A stretch of 64,000 bases of DNA from Pigmentiphaga sp. H8 (GCF_003854895.1 NZ_CP033966.1:5518001-5582000); one strand, 5' to 3'; positions 42,139-50,564 are shown, counted from the first letter of the stretch. Translations and numbers: made by a program. Notes: generated by a model from the letters alone, not told the origin.

Positions 42139-43047
42139 ATGTCCCCCGCCGCGTATCTCTTCCCCTTCCTGGCCATCGTCTTCTGGGCCGGCAACGTGAT
42201 CGTGTCCAAGATGGCGGCCTCGGCCATCGCGCCCACCGCCATCACGTTCTACCGGCTGGTGCTGGCCATCGCGCTGCTCAGCCCCTTTCTCGTGCGCCCC
42301 ATCTGGCGCAACCGCGACGCCATCCGGCGCCACTGGTGGCAACTGGCCATAGGCGGCCTGTTGTCCATGGCGCTGTTCCAGGCCTTGTCCTACCGCGCCG
42401 CGGAAAGCACCACGGCCACCAACATGGCCATCGTCACGGCGCTGATCCCGCTGTTGACGGCGATCCTGAGCGCGGCGCTGCTGGGCGATCCCGTCACCCT
42501 GGGCATGGCGGTGGGCGGCGTGCTGTCGTTCGGCGGCATCCTGTACCTGGTCGGCCATGGCGACATCGGCGCGGTGCTGGCGCAGGGCGCCCACCTGGGC
42601 GACGTGCTGATGCTGTTCGCCGCGCTGGCCTACTCGCTGTACGGCGTGCTGCTCAAGCGCTGGCGGATGGCCATCCCCGCCTGGCAATCGACCTACATGC
42701 AGGCGGCCTTCGCGCTGGTGTTCATGTTCCCGCTGTTCCTGGCCCTGCCCGCCGGCACCGCCATGCTGGACGCCAGGACCGTGCCGCTGATCGCCTACGC
42801 CGGCATCTTCTCGTCCATCATCCTGACCTTCTTCTGGATACAGGGCGTGAAGCTGCTGGGCCCCAACCGCTGCGCGATCTTCATCAACCTGCTGCCGGTG
42901 CTGACCGCGGGCCTGGCTATCGCCCTGCTGGACGAACCCATGCGCGCCTACCACGTGATCGGCGGCGGCATCAGCCTGGCCGGCGTGCTGATCGCGCAGA
43001 CCGTGCAGCGGCCGCTGTTCGCCGTGCGGACATCGCTGGCGCGCTGA
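42139..43047 (+). CDS. EamA/DMT-family exporter
   Basis: A 302-residue inner-membrane protein with ten predicted helices in two EamA repeats. Repeat one starts FPFLAIVFWAGNVIVSKMAASAIAPTAITFYRL. Repeat two contains GDVLMLFAALAYSLYGVLLKRW and ends VIGGGISLAGVLIAQ. GGAG lies upstream of the ATG. DMT exporters release amino acids or metabolites; the substrate is unknown. It is divergent from an AraC regulator across a 98-bp AT-rich gap. Confidence 0.92.
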   Translation: MSPAAYLFPFLAIVFWAGNVIVSKMAASAIAPTAITFYRLVLAIALLSPFLVRPIWRNRDAIRRHWWQLAIGGLLSMALFQALSYRAAESTTATNMAIVTALIPLLTAILSAALLGDPVTLGMAVGGVLSFGGILYLVGHGDIGAVLAQGAHLGDVLMLFAALAYSLYGVLLKRWRMAIPAWQSTYMQAAFALVFMFPLFLALPAGTAMLDARTVPLIAYAGIFSSIILTFFWIQGVKLLGPNRCAIFINLLPVLTAGLAIALLDEPMRAYHVIGGGISLAGVLIAQTVQRPLFAVRTSLAR

Positions 43048-43057
43048 GGCGGCCGGG

Positions 43058-44230
43058 TCAGGCGTCGCCGTCCCGGGCCCGCACCAGGCGCAGCAACGTG
43101 ATCTCGGACGGCACGCCGAAGCGCATGGGCGGACCCCAATAGCCCGTGCCGCGGTTCACATACACCCACATGCCGTCCTGGCGATGCAGCCCCGTCACGA
43201 ACGGCTGCTGCAGCGGCACGAGGAAATTCCAGGGCAGGAACTGCCCGCCGTGCGTATGGCCCGACAACTGGAGATCGAATCCCGCCGCGGCGGTGGCCGC
43301 CGCGCTGCGCGGCTGGTGGGCCAGCACCACGCGGGCGCCGGCATCGGCCGGCGCGCCGTCGATCGCACGTTGCGGATCGCTGCGGTGCGCCGGATCGAAC
43401 TGGTGGGCGCTGTAATCGGTAATGCCGGCCACCACCAGTTCCTGGCCCGCATGGCGCAGCACCGCGTGCTCGTTCAGCAGCACCCGCATGCCCATGTCGC
43501 GCAGCGCCTCCACCCAGGCGTGCGCGCCCGAGTAGTATTCGTGGTTGCCGGTCACGAAGAAGGTTCCGTGGCGCGACGCCAGCTCCGCCAGGGGCCGCGC
43601 GTGCGGCGCGAGATCGGCCACGCTGCCGTCGACCAGGTCGCCGGTGATCGCCACCATGTCCGGCCGCAGCTGGTTGACCGCGTCGACGATGCGCCGCACG
43701 TAGGGCGCGCGGATGGTGGGCCCGACATGGATGTCGCTGATCTGTGCGATGGTGAATCCGTCCAGCCCGGCGGGCAGCCCCCGCAGCGGAATGTCGACGC
43801 GCACCACGCGCGCCACGCGGCGGGCACCGACGAAGCCGGCCACCGACATCAGCAGCGAAGCCGCCACCACGAACAGGGCCGACGGCGCCTCCAGCACCGC
43901 GTGCCCGCCTCCGGCGCCGAACCACGCCAGCGCGGACGCGCCGGCCAATACCAGGTCGCGCAGCAGCGTCAGCACGAACAACGACGAGAACAGGCCCATG
44001 CACAGCAGCCCCAGCCAGATCGCGCCCAGCAGCAGGCGGCCGGCCGAGCGGCGCCGCGCGAGCATGCTGGTGGGAATCAGCACGGCGGACAATGCCAGCA
44101 CGACGCTCAGCGCCGGCGCCAGGCCCGGCACCGCGCCCAGGTCGGGCACGAGGCGCAGCCATACGTAGGCGTGCACCAGGCCGATCAGGCCGAAGAAGTA
44201 AAACCTGTGCAGGGCGCGCCGCTGGCTCAT
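43058..44230 (-). CDS. Membrane metallophosphoesterase (YkuE/YaeI-like)
   Basis: A 390-residue protein started at ATG 44230. Four or five N-terminal membrane helices (about 8-160) precede a calcineurin-type phosphoesterase domain with all metal motifs: QISDIHVGP, GDLVDGS, GNHEYYSG, VLAHQPRSA and LSGHTHGGQF. It likely acts on the periplasmic or cytosolic membrane face on a lipid phosphate such as UDP-2,3-diacylglucosamine or a related pyrophosphate; the substrate is not clear. It lies 28 bp after metW on the same strand and may be read through from it. Confidence 0.9.
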   Translation of the reverse strand: MSQRRALHRFYFFGLIGLVHAYVWLRLVPDLGAVPGLAPALSVVLALSAVLIPTSMLARRRSAGRLLLGAIWLGLLCMGLFSSLFVLTLLRDLVLAGASALAWFGAGGGHAVLEAPSALFVVAASLLMSVAGFVGARRVARVVRVDIPLRGLPAGLDGFTIAQISDIHVGPTIRAPYVRRIVDAVNQLRPDMVAITGDLVDGSVADLAPHARPLAELASRHGTFFVTGNHEYYSGAHAWVEALRDMGMRVLLNEHAVLRHAGQELVVAGITDYSAHQFDPAHRSDPQRAIDGAPADAGARVVLAHQPRSAAATAAAGFDLQLSGHTHGGQFLPWNFLVPLQQPFVTGLHRQDGMWVYVNRGTGYWGPPMRFGVPSEITLLRLVRARDGDA

Positions 44231-44258
44231 GCCACGGGCTTGCGGGCGCGCCCGCGTG

Positions 44259-44882
44259 TCACGCCGCCGCCGTCCCGCGCCGCGCCGGCGAGGCGAAGCG
44301 ATACACGGCCAGCGTGCTGCGCCAGCCCGGCAGCCACGAGATCTCGTGGGCGTCGGCGAAGGTCGCACGGGCCAGGATGCGCAGGCCCAGCTTGGCGGCC
44401 AGCGCCTCGAAGTCCTTCAGCGTGCACAGGTGGATGTTGGGCGTGTTGTACCACTGGTAGGGCATCTGGCCGGTCACGGGCATGTGCCCGCGCAGGATGG
44501 ACAGGCCGTGGGTCCAATGGCCGAAATTGGGGAAGGAGACGATGCCCTCGCTTGCCACGCGCGCCATCTCGAGCAGGATGCGCTCGGTGTTGTGCACGGC
44601 CTGCAAGGTCTGCGACAGCACCACCGTGTCGAAGCGGCCGTCCTCGAACAGCGCGAGGCCGTCCTCCAGGTTCTGCTGGATGACGTTGACGCCCTTGCGC
44701 GCGCATTCGATCACGTGCTGGTCGCTGATCTCGACCCCGACGATGCGGGCCCGCTGCGCGTCGCGCAGGTGGGCGAGCAGCGTGCCGTCGCCGCAGCCCA
44801 GGTCCAGCACGCGCGAGCCGTCGGCGATCCAGCCCGCGATGCGGGCCAGGTCGGGGCGCAGGGAAGCGGCGTTGCGGTTCAT
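44259..44882 (-). CDS. metW: MetW, methionine biosynthesis methyltransferase-like protein
   Basis: A 207-residue protein with a class I methyltransferase fold. The SAM-binding motif is RVLDLGCGDGTLLAHL, with VVLSQTLQAVHNTERILLEM downstream. The MetW signature GIVSFPNFGHWTHGLSILRGHMPVTGQMPYQWYNTPNIHLCTLKDFE is well kept. MetW partners MetX and is needed for the succinyl-/acetyl-homoserine step in several proteobacteria. Its start overlaps the metX stop (ATGA at 44879-44882), so production is coupled and under the same upstream riboswitch-like element. Confidence 0.94.
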   Translation of the reverse strand: MNRNAASLRPDLARIAGWIADGSRVLDLGCGDGTLLAHLRDAQRARIVGVEISDQHVIECARKGVNVIQQNLEDGLALFEDGRFDTVVLSQTLQAVHNTERILLEMARVASEGIVSFPNFGHWTHGLSILRGHMPVTGQMPYQWYNTPNIHLCTLKDFEALAAKLGLRILARATFADAHEISWLPGWRSTLAVYRFASPARRGTAAA

Positions 44883-46114
44883 CGCGCGCCTCCCGCCGCG
44901 CCCAGCCCCAGTTGGCGGGCCACGCGGTCGAAATAGCCCCGCACCACCGAGTGGTAGCGGGCGTCGTCCAGCAGGAAGGCATCGTGGCCGTGCGGCGCCT
45001 CGATCTCGGCGTAGGTGACCGGACGGCCGTTGCGCAGCAGCGCCTGCACGATCTCGCGCGAACACGAGGGCGGGAAACGCCAGTCGGTGGTGAACGAGGT
45101 CAGCAGGAACTCGGCCTGCGCCGGCGCGAGCGACCGCGCCAGGTCGCCGCCAGCCTGCTTGGCCGGATCGAAATAGTCCAGCGCCCGCGTGATCAGCAGA
45201 TAGGTGTTGGCATCGAAGTACTTCGAGAACTTCTCGCCCTGGTAGCGCAGGTAGGACTCCACCTCGAATTCCACGTCGTAGCCGTAGCGGAACGCGCCGT
45301 CGGCGCCGGGCGAACGCTGCGCGCGCCCGAACTTCTCGGCCATGTCTTCGCCCGACAGGTAGGTGATGTGGCCGATCATCCGCGCCACCGACAGGCCGTT
45401 GCGCGGCACCGTGCCATGGGCATAGAAATCCCCGCCGTGGAACTCGGGATCGGTGATGATGGCGCGCCGCGCCACTTCGTTGAAGGCGATGTTCTGCGCC
45501 GACAGCCGGGGCGTGCTGGCGATGACCACGCAATGCGCCACGCGCTCGGGATAGGTGATGGCCCAGCTCAGCGCCTGCATGCCGCCCAGCGATCCGCCCA
45601 TGACCGCGGCGAAGCGGGCAATACCCAGCCGGTCGGCCACGCGGGCCTGCGCATGGACCCAGTCCTCGACCGTGACCACGGGGAACGAGGCGCCGTAGGG
45701 TCGTCCGGTGCGGGGATCGATGCTGGCGGGCCCGGTGGATCCGAAGCAGGAACCCAGGTTGTTGATCCCGATCACGAAGTAGCGATCGGTGTCCAGCGGC
45801 TTGCCCGGCCCCACCATGTTGTCCCACCAGCCGACGTCGGACGGATCGTCGGCCGACACGCCGGCCACGTGGTGCGAGGCGTTCAGCGCATGGCAGACCA
45901 GCACCGCGTTGGAGCGATCGGCGTTCAGGCGGCCGTAGGTCTCGATGGTGAGCGAATACGGACCGAAGGCCGTGCCGCTGGCCAATTGCAGCGGCTCGTC
46001 GAACGTCATGGCCTGCGCCTGGACGACACCGACGGAATCGGGACCGATGGGAGGAGATGCGGGGGTGTCGAGAAAGGCGGTCAACGCCTCTTCGAGATGC
46101 GAATCGGAAGACAC
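44879..46114 (-). CDS. metX: Homoserine O-acyltransferase
   Basis: A 411-residue alpha/beta-hydrolase-fold transferase that acylates homoserine, the first committed step to methionine. The nucleophile is Ser175 in VMGGSLGGMQALSW. The catalytic Asp lies in TSFTTDWRFPP and the His in APHGHDAFLLDD. Whether the donor is acetyl- or succinyl-CoA cannot be told by eye. The start is GTG 46114, which fits the SAM-II-like element ending 11 nt upstream. The N-terminal 35 residues are variable, so ATG at about 46009 (MTFDEP) is a less likely alternative. Coupled to metW. Confidence 0.94.
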   Translation of the reverse strand: MSSDSHLEEALTAFLDTPASPPIGPDSVGVVQAQAMTFDEPLQLASGTAFGPYSLTIETYGRLNADRSNAVLVCHALNASHHVAGVSADDPSDVGWWDNMVGPGKPLDTDRYFVIGINNLGSCFGSTGPASIDPRTGRPYGASFPVVTVEDWVHAQARVADRLGIARFAAVMGGSLGGMQALSWAITYPERVAHCVVIASTPRLSAQNIAFNEVARRAIITDPEFHGGDFYAHGTVPRNGLSVARMIGHITYLSGEDMAEKFGRAQRSPGADGAFRYGYDVEFEVESYLRYQGEKFSKYFDANTYLLITRALDYFDPAKQAGGDLARSLAPAQAEFLLTSFTTDWRFPPSCSREIVQALLRNGRPVTYAEIEAPHGHDAFLLDDARYHSVVRGYFDRVARQLGLGAAGGAR

Positions 46115-46122
46115 GATGGACG

Positions 46123-46180
46123 GAGCTCTTTAGCTGGATTTATCAGGCGCCCGCAAGCGGACCAGGCAAATCGGCGCCAA
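46123..46180 (-). promoter_or_regulatory. SAM-II-like riboswitch ahead of metX
   Basis: On the minus strand a leader of about 58 nt matches the SAM-II (metA/metX, SAM_alpha) aptamer pattern. GGCGCC opens stem P1 (46178-46173), followed by GATTT, a loop containing CTGG, then CTTGCGG and GGCGCC closing P1 (46151-46146). TGATAAAT (46145-46138) and AGCTAAAGA (46134-46127) follow. The last two blocks are the most diagnostic parts of the family. CTGG in the loop is complementary to the downstream CCAG, as needed for the pseudoknot. The element ends next to the metX start, so SAM binding should hide the ribosome site and lower MetX and MetW synthesis. Confidence 0.8.
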
Positions 46181-46195
46181 TGAAAGTTACGGGGG

Positions 46196-46201
46196 ATTGT
46201 A
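46196..46201 (-). promoter_or_regulatory. -10 element of the metX transcript
   Basis: TACAAT on the minus strand lies 15 nt before the first base of the riboswitch-like element, so the RNA would start just ahead of the aptamer. No convincing -35 box is visible 16-18 bp upstream. Confidence 0.5.
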
Positions 46202-46235
46202 GCATCCGACCCGGCGCGGCCTGCCGCGGACGGCC

Positions 46236-47018
46236 CTACAGCAGGCCTTGCAGGATGGCCTGGGCCACCGCCGCCTGCTTGTTGTTGACCTTGAGCTTGG
46301 CGAAGGCGTTGCCCAGGTGGAAGTTCACGGTGCGCTCGCTCAGCCCCAGGATCTGGGCGGTCTCGCCGCCGGTCTTGCCCACCGAGGCCCAGCGCAGGCA
46401 TTCCTGCTCGCGCCCGGAAAGCCGGATGGGCACCGGCGCCCGGTCCTGGCAAGGAAGCCGCAGATAGGCGTCCAGCAGCAGCGACGCGGCATGATTGCCC
46501 AGGTCCGCCAGCTGTGCCCGGGTATAGCGCCCGGCGGCCGCGTCGGCGGAGCCGAACAGCAGGGCAAGACAGGCGACCGTATCGCCGGGGCGCAGCCCTT
46601 CGGCCACCAGGAACAGCGCGCTGTGGGCCTCCAGGCGCCGCAATTCGTCGTGGGAAGGCGATGCCTGGCCGTCGTCCAGCGCCCGCCGGCAGGCGCGCAA
46701 CTGGCCGGCAGGCCAGCCGGCGGATTGGATCAGGGGCGGAAACTCGGGGCGGAACCCTTCCCACCACCGCCGGGCATCCTCGGCCAGCCAGCGCAGGACG
46801 TTGCCGTCGGGCGTGCGCTGGACGATGCCGAACGCATGATGCGCCGCGCCCAGCCCGTTGGCGAACTCGCGGGCGACCCTGCCGATGTCCCTCTCGCTGG
46901 AGGCCCCGATCAGCGGACGCAGCGACCGCAACACGCGGGTCGTGGTCTCGTTGCCTTCCACGCCCCGGGCCTCGGGACCCTGCGGCGCTTCCGATGTCAC
47001 GAATGCGGGTCTCGTCAT
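46236..47018 (-). CDS. LuxR-type regulator (quorum-sensing-like solo)
   Basis: A 260-residue regulator. The C-terminal HTH (about 195-258) is of the autoinducer-responsive type: SGREQECLRWASVGKTGGETAQILGLSERTVNFHLGNAFAKLKVNNKQAAV. The N-terminal half (about 40-185) has the length and a few hydrophobic positions of an autoinducer-binding domain, but most of the invariant ligand-contact Trp/Tyr/Asp residues are not recognisable. No luxI-type synthase is in the window, so it is a LuxR solo with an unknown ligand. An imperfect dyad just upstream may be its own site. Confidence 0.87.
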   Translation of the reverse strand: MTRPAFVTSEAPQGPEARGVEGNETTTRVLRSLRPLIGASSERDIGRVAREFANGLGAAHHAFGIVQRTPDGNVLRWLAEDARRWWEGFRPEFPPLIQSAGWPAGQLRACRRALDDGQASPSHDELRRLEAHSALFLVAEGLRPGDTVACLALLFGSADAAAGRYTRAQLADLGNHAASLLLDAYLRLPCQDRAPVPIRLSGREQECLRWASVGKTGGETAQILGLSERTVNFHLGNAFAKLKVNNKQAAVAQAILQGLL

Positions 47019-47026
47019 TCCATCGT

Positions 47027-47049
47027 GAATGTCACATTTGGTAACATTC
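47027..47049. promoter_or_regulatory. Imperfect lux-box-like dyad upstream of the LuxR gene
   Basis: GAATGTCAC-ATTTG-GTAACATTC is an inverted repeat with 8 of 9 matching positions and a 5-bp spacer, beginning 9 nt before the LuxR start codon. Its placement over the start region suggests autoregulation. The half-site differs from the classic lux box. Confidence 0.45.
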
Positions 47050-47085
47050 TATGATGAACTGACGGCCTTGTGAATCGGCCCGTGC

Positions 47086-47116
47086 AGCGGCAAAACGCCT
47101 GGAAAGGCGTGCCGCT
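47086..47116 (-). terminator. Hairpin at the end of ptsI
   Basis: On the minus strand AGCGGC-ACGCCT-TTCC-AGGCGT-TTT-GCCGCT forms a 12-bp stem with a TTT bulge and a 4-nt loop. It begins within the ptsI stop region. It likely ends or stabilises the gshB - pts transcript. There is no long T-run after it. Confidence 0.55.
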
Positions 47117-48851
47117 ACTGATTCAGCAGCGACAGGTCCATTTCCGACGCGCGGTTCAGGACCGCGGCCACCTTGGTCCGCAGCGCATTCGAATGGGCGT
47201 GCAGGATCTCGCGCTTGACGTCCAGCAACTGCTGCGGATGCATGGAGAACTGCGTCAGCCCCAGGCCCAGCAGCAGCCGCGTCAGCTCGGTGTCGCCCGC
47301 CATCTCGCCGCACACCGATACCGATTTGCCGGCGCGCGAGCCCGCGTTGATGGTGTTGGCCACCAGCCGCAGCACCGCCGGGTGCAGCGAGTCGTACAGC
47401 CCCGCCACGTCGGGGTCCGCCCGGTCGATGGCCAAGGTGTACTGGATCAGATCGTTGGTGCCGATGGACAGGAAGTCGAAGGCCTCGACGAAGGGCTCGA
47501 TGGCGATCGCCACGGCAGGGATCTCGACCATCGCCCCCACCAGGATGTTCTGGCCGTAGGCCTGGCCGCGCGCGTCGAGTTCGTGCCTGGCGGCGGCGAT
47601 GGCGGCATAGGACGCGCGCGCCTCGCGCAGGTGGGCCACCATGGGGATCAGTATCCGCACCGGCCCGTGGGCCGAGGCGCGCAGGATCGCGCGCAACTGC
47701 GTGGCGAACAGTTCGGGGTGGGCCAGGCAGTAGCGGATCGCCCGCAGGCCCAGCGCCGGATTGGTGGCCACGGTGGCCTCGCCGTCCAGCGTCTTGTCGG
47801 CGCCGATGTCCAGCGTCCGGATGGTGACCGGACGTCCCGCCATCGTGCGTACCACCGAGGCATAGGCCTCGTACTGTTCGTCTTCGCCGGGCAGGTCGTC
47901 ACGCCCCATGAACAGGAATTCGCTGCGGAACAGCCCGATGCCCTCGGCGCCGGCATCCACCGCCGCCTGCGCCTCTTCGGGCAGCTCGATGTTGGCCAGC
48001 ATGGACACGACCACGCCGTCCAGCGTGATGGCCGGCACGTCGCGCAGCGTCGCCAGCGTGGCCCGCTCGCGGGCGTAGTCGGCCTGGCGGGCGCGGTACT
48101 CGGCCACGACGCGCGGCGGCGGATTGACCAGCAGCACGCCGGCCTCGCCATCGACGATGACCATGTCGCCGTCGCGCAGCAGCGTGCGCGCCGCGCCCAG
48201 CGCCACCACGGCCGGCACGCCCATGCTGCGGGCGACGATGGCCGTGTGCGAGGTCGCGCCGCCCAGGTCGGTGGTGAAGGCCGCGAAGCGCGCGCCCCGC
48301 AGCTTGAGCATGTCGGCGGGCGCGATGTCGTGGGCCACGACGACGAGCGGATCGCCATGGTCGTCGATGGCCGAACCCTTCAAGCCGCGCGGCCGCCCGT
48401 TGGCCTCGGCCAGCGCATGCAGGATGCGCTCGATCACCTGGCGCACGTCGCCGCCCCGCTCGCGCATGTACTCGTCTTCCATCTGCGCGAACTGCTCGGC
48501 CAGGGCCTGGCCCTGGGCGGTCAGCGCCCATTCGGCGTTGTAGTGGCGGGAACGGATGATCTCCAGCGGCTCGAGCGAGATCATCGCGTCGGCCAGGATC
48601 ATGCTGTGCACCTGGAGGATGGCGCCCAGTTCGCGGGGTACGTCGGGGGGAAGATGGTCGGCCAGCTGGGCCAGTTCGTCGGAAGCGGCGCGGATGGCGG
48701 CGGCCAGGCGTGCGCACTCGGCCTCCACCTCCTCTTCATCGATACGATAGTGGGATACCTCTAGGGCGGCCGCGCCGATGACCACGGCGCGGCCGATGGC
48801 ATAGCCGCGCGACACCCCCAGTCCGTGCAAGGCCAGCATCGAGGTTTCCAT
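47115..48851 (-). CDS. ptsI: Phosphoenolpyruvate-protein phosphotransferase (enzyme I)
   Basis: A 578-residue cytosolic enzyme that takes phosphate from PEP and passes it to HPr. The phosphohistidine is His202 in LGGATSHTAIVARSMG. The PEP-binding barrel carries GIGLFRSEFLFMGRD, TIRTLDIGADK, MVEIPAVAI, SIGTNDLIQYTLAIDRAD and the acid/base Cys in VSVCGEMAGD. It lies 3 bp after ptsH. No sugar-specific membrane IIC is present, so this PTS probably serves regulation rather than sugar uptake. Confidence 0.96.
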   Translation of the reverse strand: METSMLALHGLGVSRGYAIGRAVVIGAAALEVSHYRIDEEEVEAECARLAAAIRAASDELAQLADHLPPDVPRELGAILQVHSMILADAMISLEPLEIIRSRHYNAEWALTAQGQALAEQFAQMEDEYMRERGGDVRQVIERILHALAEANGRPRGLKGSAIDDHGDPLVVVAHDIAPADMLKLRGARFAAFTTDLGGATSHTAIVARSMGVPAVVALGAARTLLRDGDMVIVDGEAGVLLVNPPPRVVAEYRARQADYARERATLATLRDVPAITLDGVVVSMLANIELPEEAQAAVDAGAEGIGLFRSEFLFMGRDDLPGEDEQYEAYASVVRTMAGRPVTIRTLDIGADKTLDGEATVATNPALGLRAIRYCLAHPELFATQLRAILRASAHGPVRILIPMVAHLREARASYAAIAAARHELDARGQAYGQNILVGAMVEIPAVAIAIEPFVEAFDFLSIGTNDLIQYTLAIDRADPDVAGLYDSLHPAVLRLVANTINAGSRAGKSVSVCGEMAGDTELTRLLLGLGLTQFSMHPQQLLDVKREILHAHSNALRTKVAAVLNRASEMDLSLLNQ

Positions 48852-48854
48852 AGG

Positions 48855-49124
48855 CTACTCGGCCTCGCCGAACTTCTGCGCGAACAGCGCCTGGATCTGG
48901 TCCAGGGCCTCCTGAGCGTCCTCGCCCTCGGCATCGACGGTCACCTTGGTGCCGATGCCCGCCGCCAGCATCATGACGCCCATGATGCTCTTGGCATTGA
49001 CGCGGCGCGAGCCGCGCGCGATATGGATTTCGCTGCGGAACCGGCTGGCGAGCTGGGTCAGCTTGGCGGATGCCCGCGCGTGCAGGCCCAGCTTGTTGAT
49101 AACGGCGATGTCGATGCTCAGCAT
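48855..49124 (-). CDS. ptsH: HPr phosphocarrier protein
   Basis: An 89-residue phosphocarrier. The phosphoacceptor His15 is in LGLHARASAKL, and Ser46 in NAKSIMGVMML is the possible regulatory phosphorylation site. The length is the family standard. ATG 49124 lies just after the upstream TGA (49127-49129). It links enzyme I with the EIIA encoded upstream. Confidence 0.96.
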   Translation of the reverse strand: MLSIDIAVINKLGLHARASAKLTQLASRFRSEIHIARGSRRVNAKSIMGVMMLAAGIGTKVTVDAEGEDAQEALDQIQALFAQKFGEAE

Positions 49125-49126
49125 GG

Positions 49127-49540
49127 TCAATGGTCTTCAGGTTCGCCGTCGACGCGCAAGACGCCTTGCGTGCCGCCAGCCAGGGCGCGCTGCGCCAGAT
49201 CATCAAGGGAAAGGTGGCGGTAAGGCAAGGTGCGCAGCAACATCGGTATGTTGACGCCGGCCAGCACGGTGGTGGGCGTCCCCAGCCGCGACGCCTCGCG
49301 CGCCGCCCGGTCGGTCTGGTTGGCGGGCGTGGCGCCCACCACGTCGGTCAGTACCAGCACGCCCTCGCCGGCCGCCGCGGATTCGATGCGCTCGAGCACC
49401 GCGCGGAACATCTGGTCGGGATCCTCGTCGTTGCCGGCATCGTAGGCCAGCACGCCGGACAGTTCGCCGAAGATGTGCGAAGCGCAGGAAAGGAGCGACG
49501 AAGCCAGCGGTTCGTGCGCGACGATGACGACGCCGGTCAT
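49127..49540 (-). CDS. PTS EIIA component, mannose family
   Basis: A 137-residue EIIA(Man)-fold protein. The phosphohistidine is His9 in VVIVAHEPLAS. Further family parts are VLVLTDVVGATPANQ and VLAGVNIPMLLRTL. It receives phosphate from HPr, but no EIIB, IIC or IID is encoded here, so it is likely a regulatory output, as in the Burkholderiales gshB-pts cluster. Its start overlaps the gshB stop (ATGA, 49537-49540). Confidence 0.93.
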   Translation of the reverse strand: MTGVVIVAHEPLASSLLSCASHIFGELSGVLAYDAGNDEDPDQMFRAVLERIESAAAGEGVLVLTDVVGATPANQTDRAAREASRLGTPTTVLAGVNIPMLLRTLPYRHLSLDDLAQRALAGGTQGVLRVDGEPEDH

Positions 49541-50514
49541 GCCGATCTCGCCTCCGGCTTCGCGGCGACGGCGTCCTCGAGCGCGCGCGCGAACATCGCG
49601 CCGACGTCGAAGCCGGTCTGCTCGGTGATTTCGCAGAACGTGGTCGGGCTGGTCACGTTGATCTCGGTGACGTAGTCGCCGATCACGTCCAGGCCCACCA
49701 GCAGCAGGCCCCGCGCGGCCAGTTTCGGCCCCAGTTCGCGGGCGATGGCCAGGTCGCGGTCGGACAGCGGCTGCGCCACGCCCCGGCCGCCGGCGGCCAG
49801 GTTGCCGCGGGTCTCGCCCGCCTGCGGGATGCGCGCCAGGCAATACGGCACGGGTTCGCCGCCGATCAGCAGCACCCGCTTGTCGCCCTGCAGGATCTCG
49901 GGAATGTAGCGCTGCGCCATGATGCTGCGCTGGCCATTGTCGGTCAGCGTCTCGAGGATGGCGTTCAGGTTGGCTTCCCGGGGCGCCAGCCGGAAGATCC
50001 CGGTGCCGCCCATGCCGTCCAGCGGCTTGACGATGACGTCGTGGTATTCGTTGTGAAAAGCCCGCAGGCGGGCCATGTCGCGCGTCACCAGCGTCGGCAC
50101 CGTCAGGTGCGGGAATTCGGCGATGGCCAGCTTCTCGGGGTGGTTACGGATCGCCGCGCCGGAATTGAACACCCGCGCGCCCTGGGCCTCGGCCCGCTCC
50201 ATCAGGTGGGTGGAATACACGTATTCCATGTCGAAAGGCGGGTCTTTGCGCATCAGCACCGCGTCGAAGGCGGTCAGCGGCTGGTCGCCCTCGGGGCCTT
50301 CCTTCCACCAGTCATGTGCGTGCAGGTCGGCATCCGGCACCAGTTCGAGGGGCCGGGACGCCGTGCGCACCACGCCGTCGATGACGTAGAGATCGCCCTG
50401 CATCGCCACGCTCAGCCTATGGCCGCGGGCCACGAGGGCTCGCATCATCGCCACGGAGGTGTCCTTGTAGGCCTTGAGCGCGGGAAGCGGGTCAATAATG
50501 AAAAGTACGTGCAT
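49537..50514 (-). CDS. gshB: Glutathione synthetase
   Basis: A 325-residue ATP-grasp ligase that joins glycine to gamma-glutamylcysteine. It begins MHVLFIIDPLPALKAYKDTSVAMMRAL. The ATP-grasp core includes VIVKPLDGMGGTGIFRL, MAQRYIPEILQGDKRVLLIGGEPV, the glycine-rich GNLAAGGRGVAQPL and TEINVTSPTTFCEI. ATG 50514 fits the family start. First gene of the operon with EIIA(Man), ptsH and ptsI, to which it is translationally coupled. Confidence 0.96.
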   Translation of the reverse strand: MHVLFIIDPLPALKAYKDTSVAMMRALVARGHRLSVAMQGDLYVIDGVVRTASRPLELVPDADLHAHDWWKEGPEGDQPLTAFDAVLMRKDPPFDMEYVYSTHLMERAEAQGARVFNSGAAIRNHPEKLAIAEFPHLTVPTLVTRDMARLRAFHNEYHDVIVKPLDGMGGTGIFRLAPREANLNAILETLTDNGQRSIMAQRYIPEILQGDKRVLLIGGEPVPYCLARIPQAGETRGNLAAGGRGVAQPLSDRDLAIARELGPKLAARGLLLVGLDVIGDYVTEINVTSPTTFCEITEQTGFDVGAMFARALEDAVAAKPEARSA

Positions 50515-50564
50515 GGATGGCCTTGAATGCCCGCCGGACGCGGGCGCGGAAACGAATACTGATT

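Noticed and set aside
44242..44255. Palindrome GCGGGCGCGCCCGC after metW as a terminator
   Set aside because: It has no loop and no T-run. GC-only palindromes of this length are common in such DNA.
46115..46180. SAH or SAM-I type riboswitch before metX
   Set aside because: The SAM-II block order (GATTT, TTGC, TGATAAAT, AGCTAAA) fits. SAM-I would need a much longer four-way junction, and SAH aptamers sit before ahcY-type genes with a different core.
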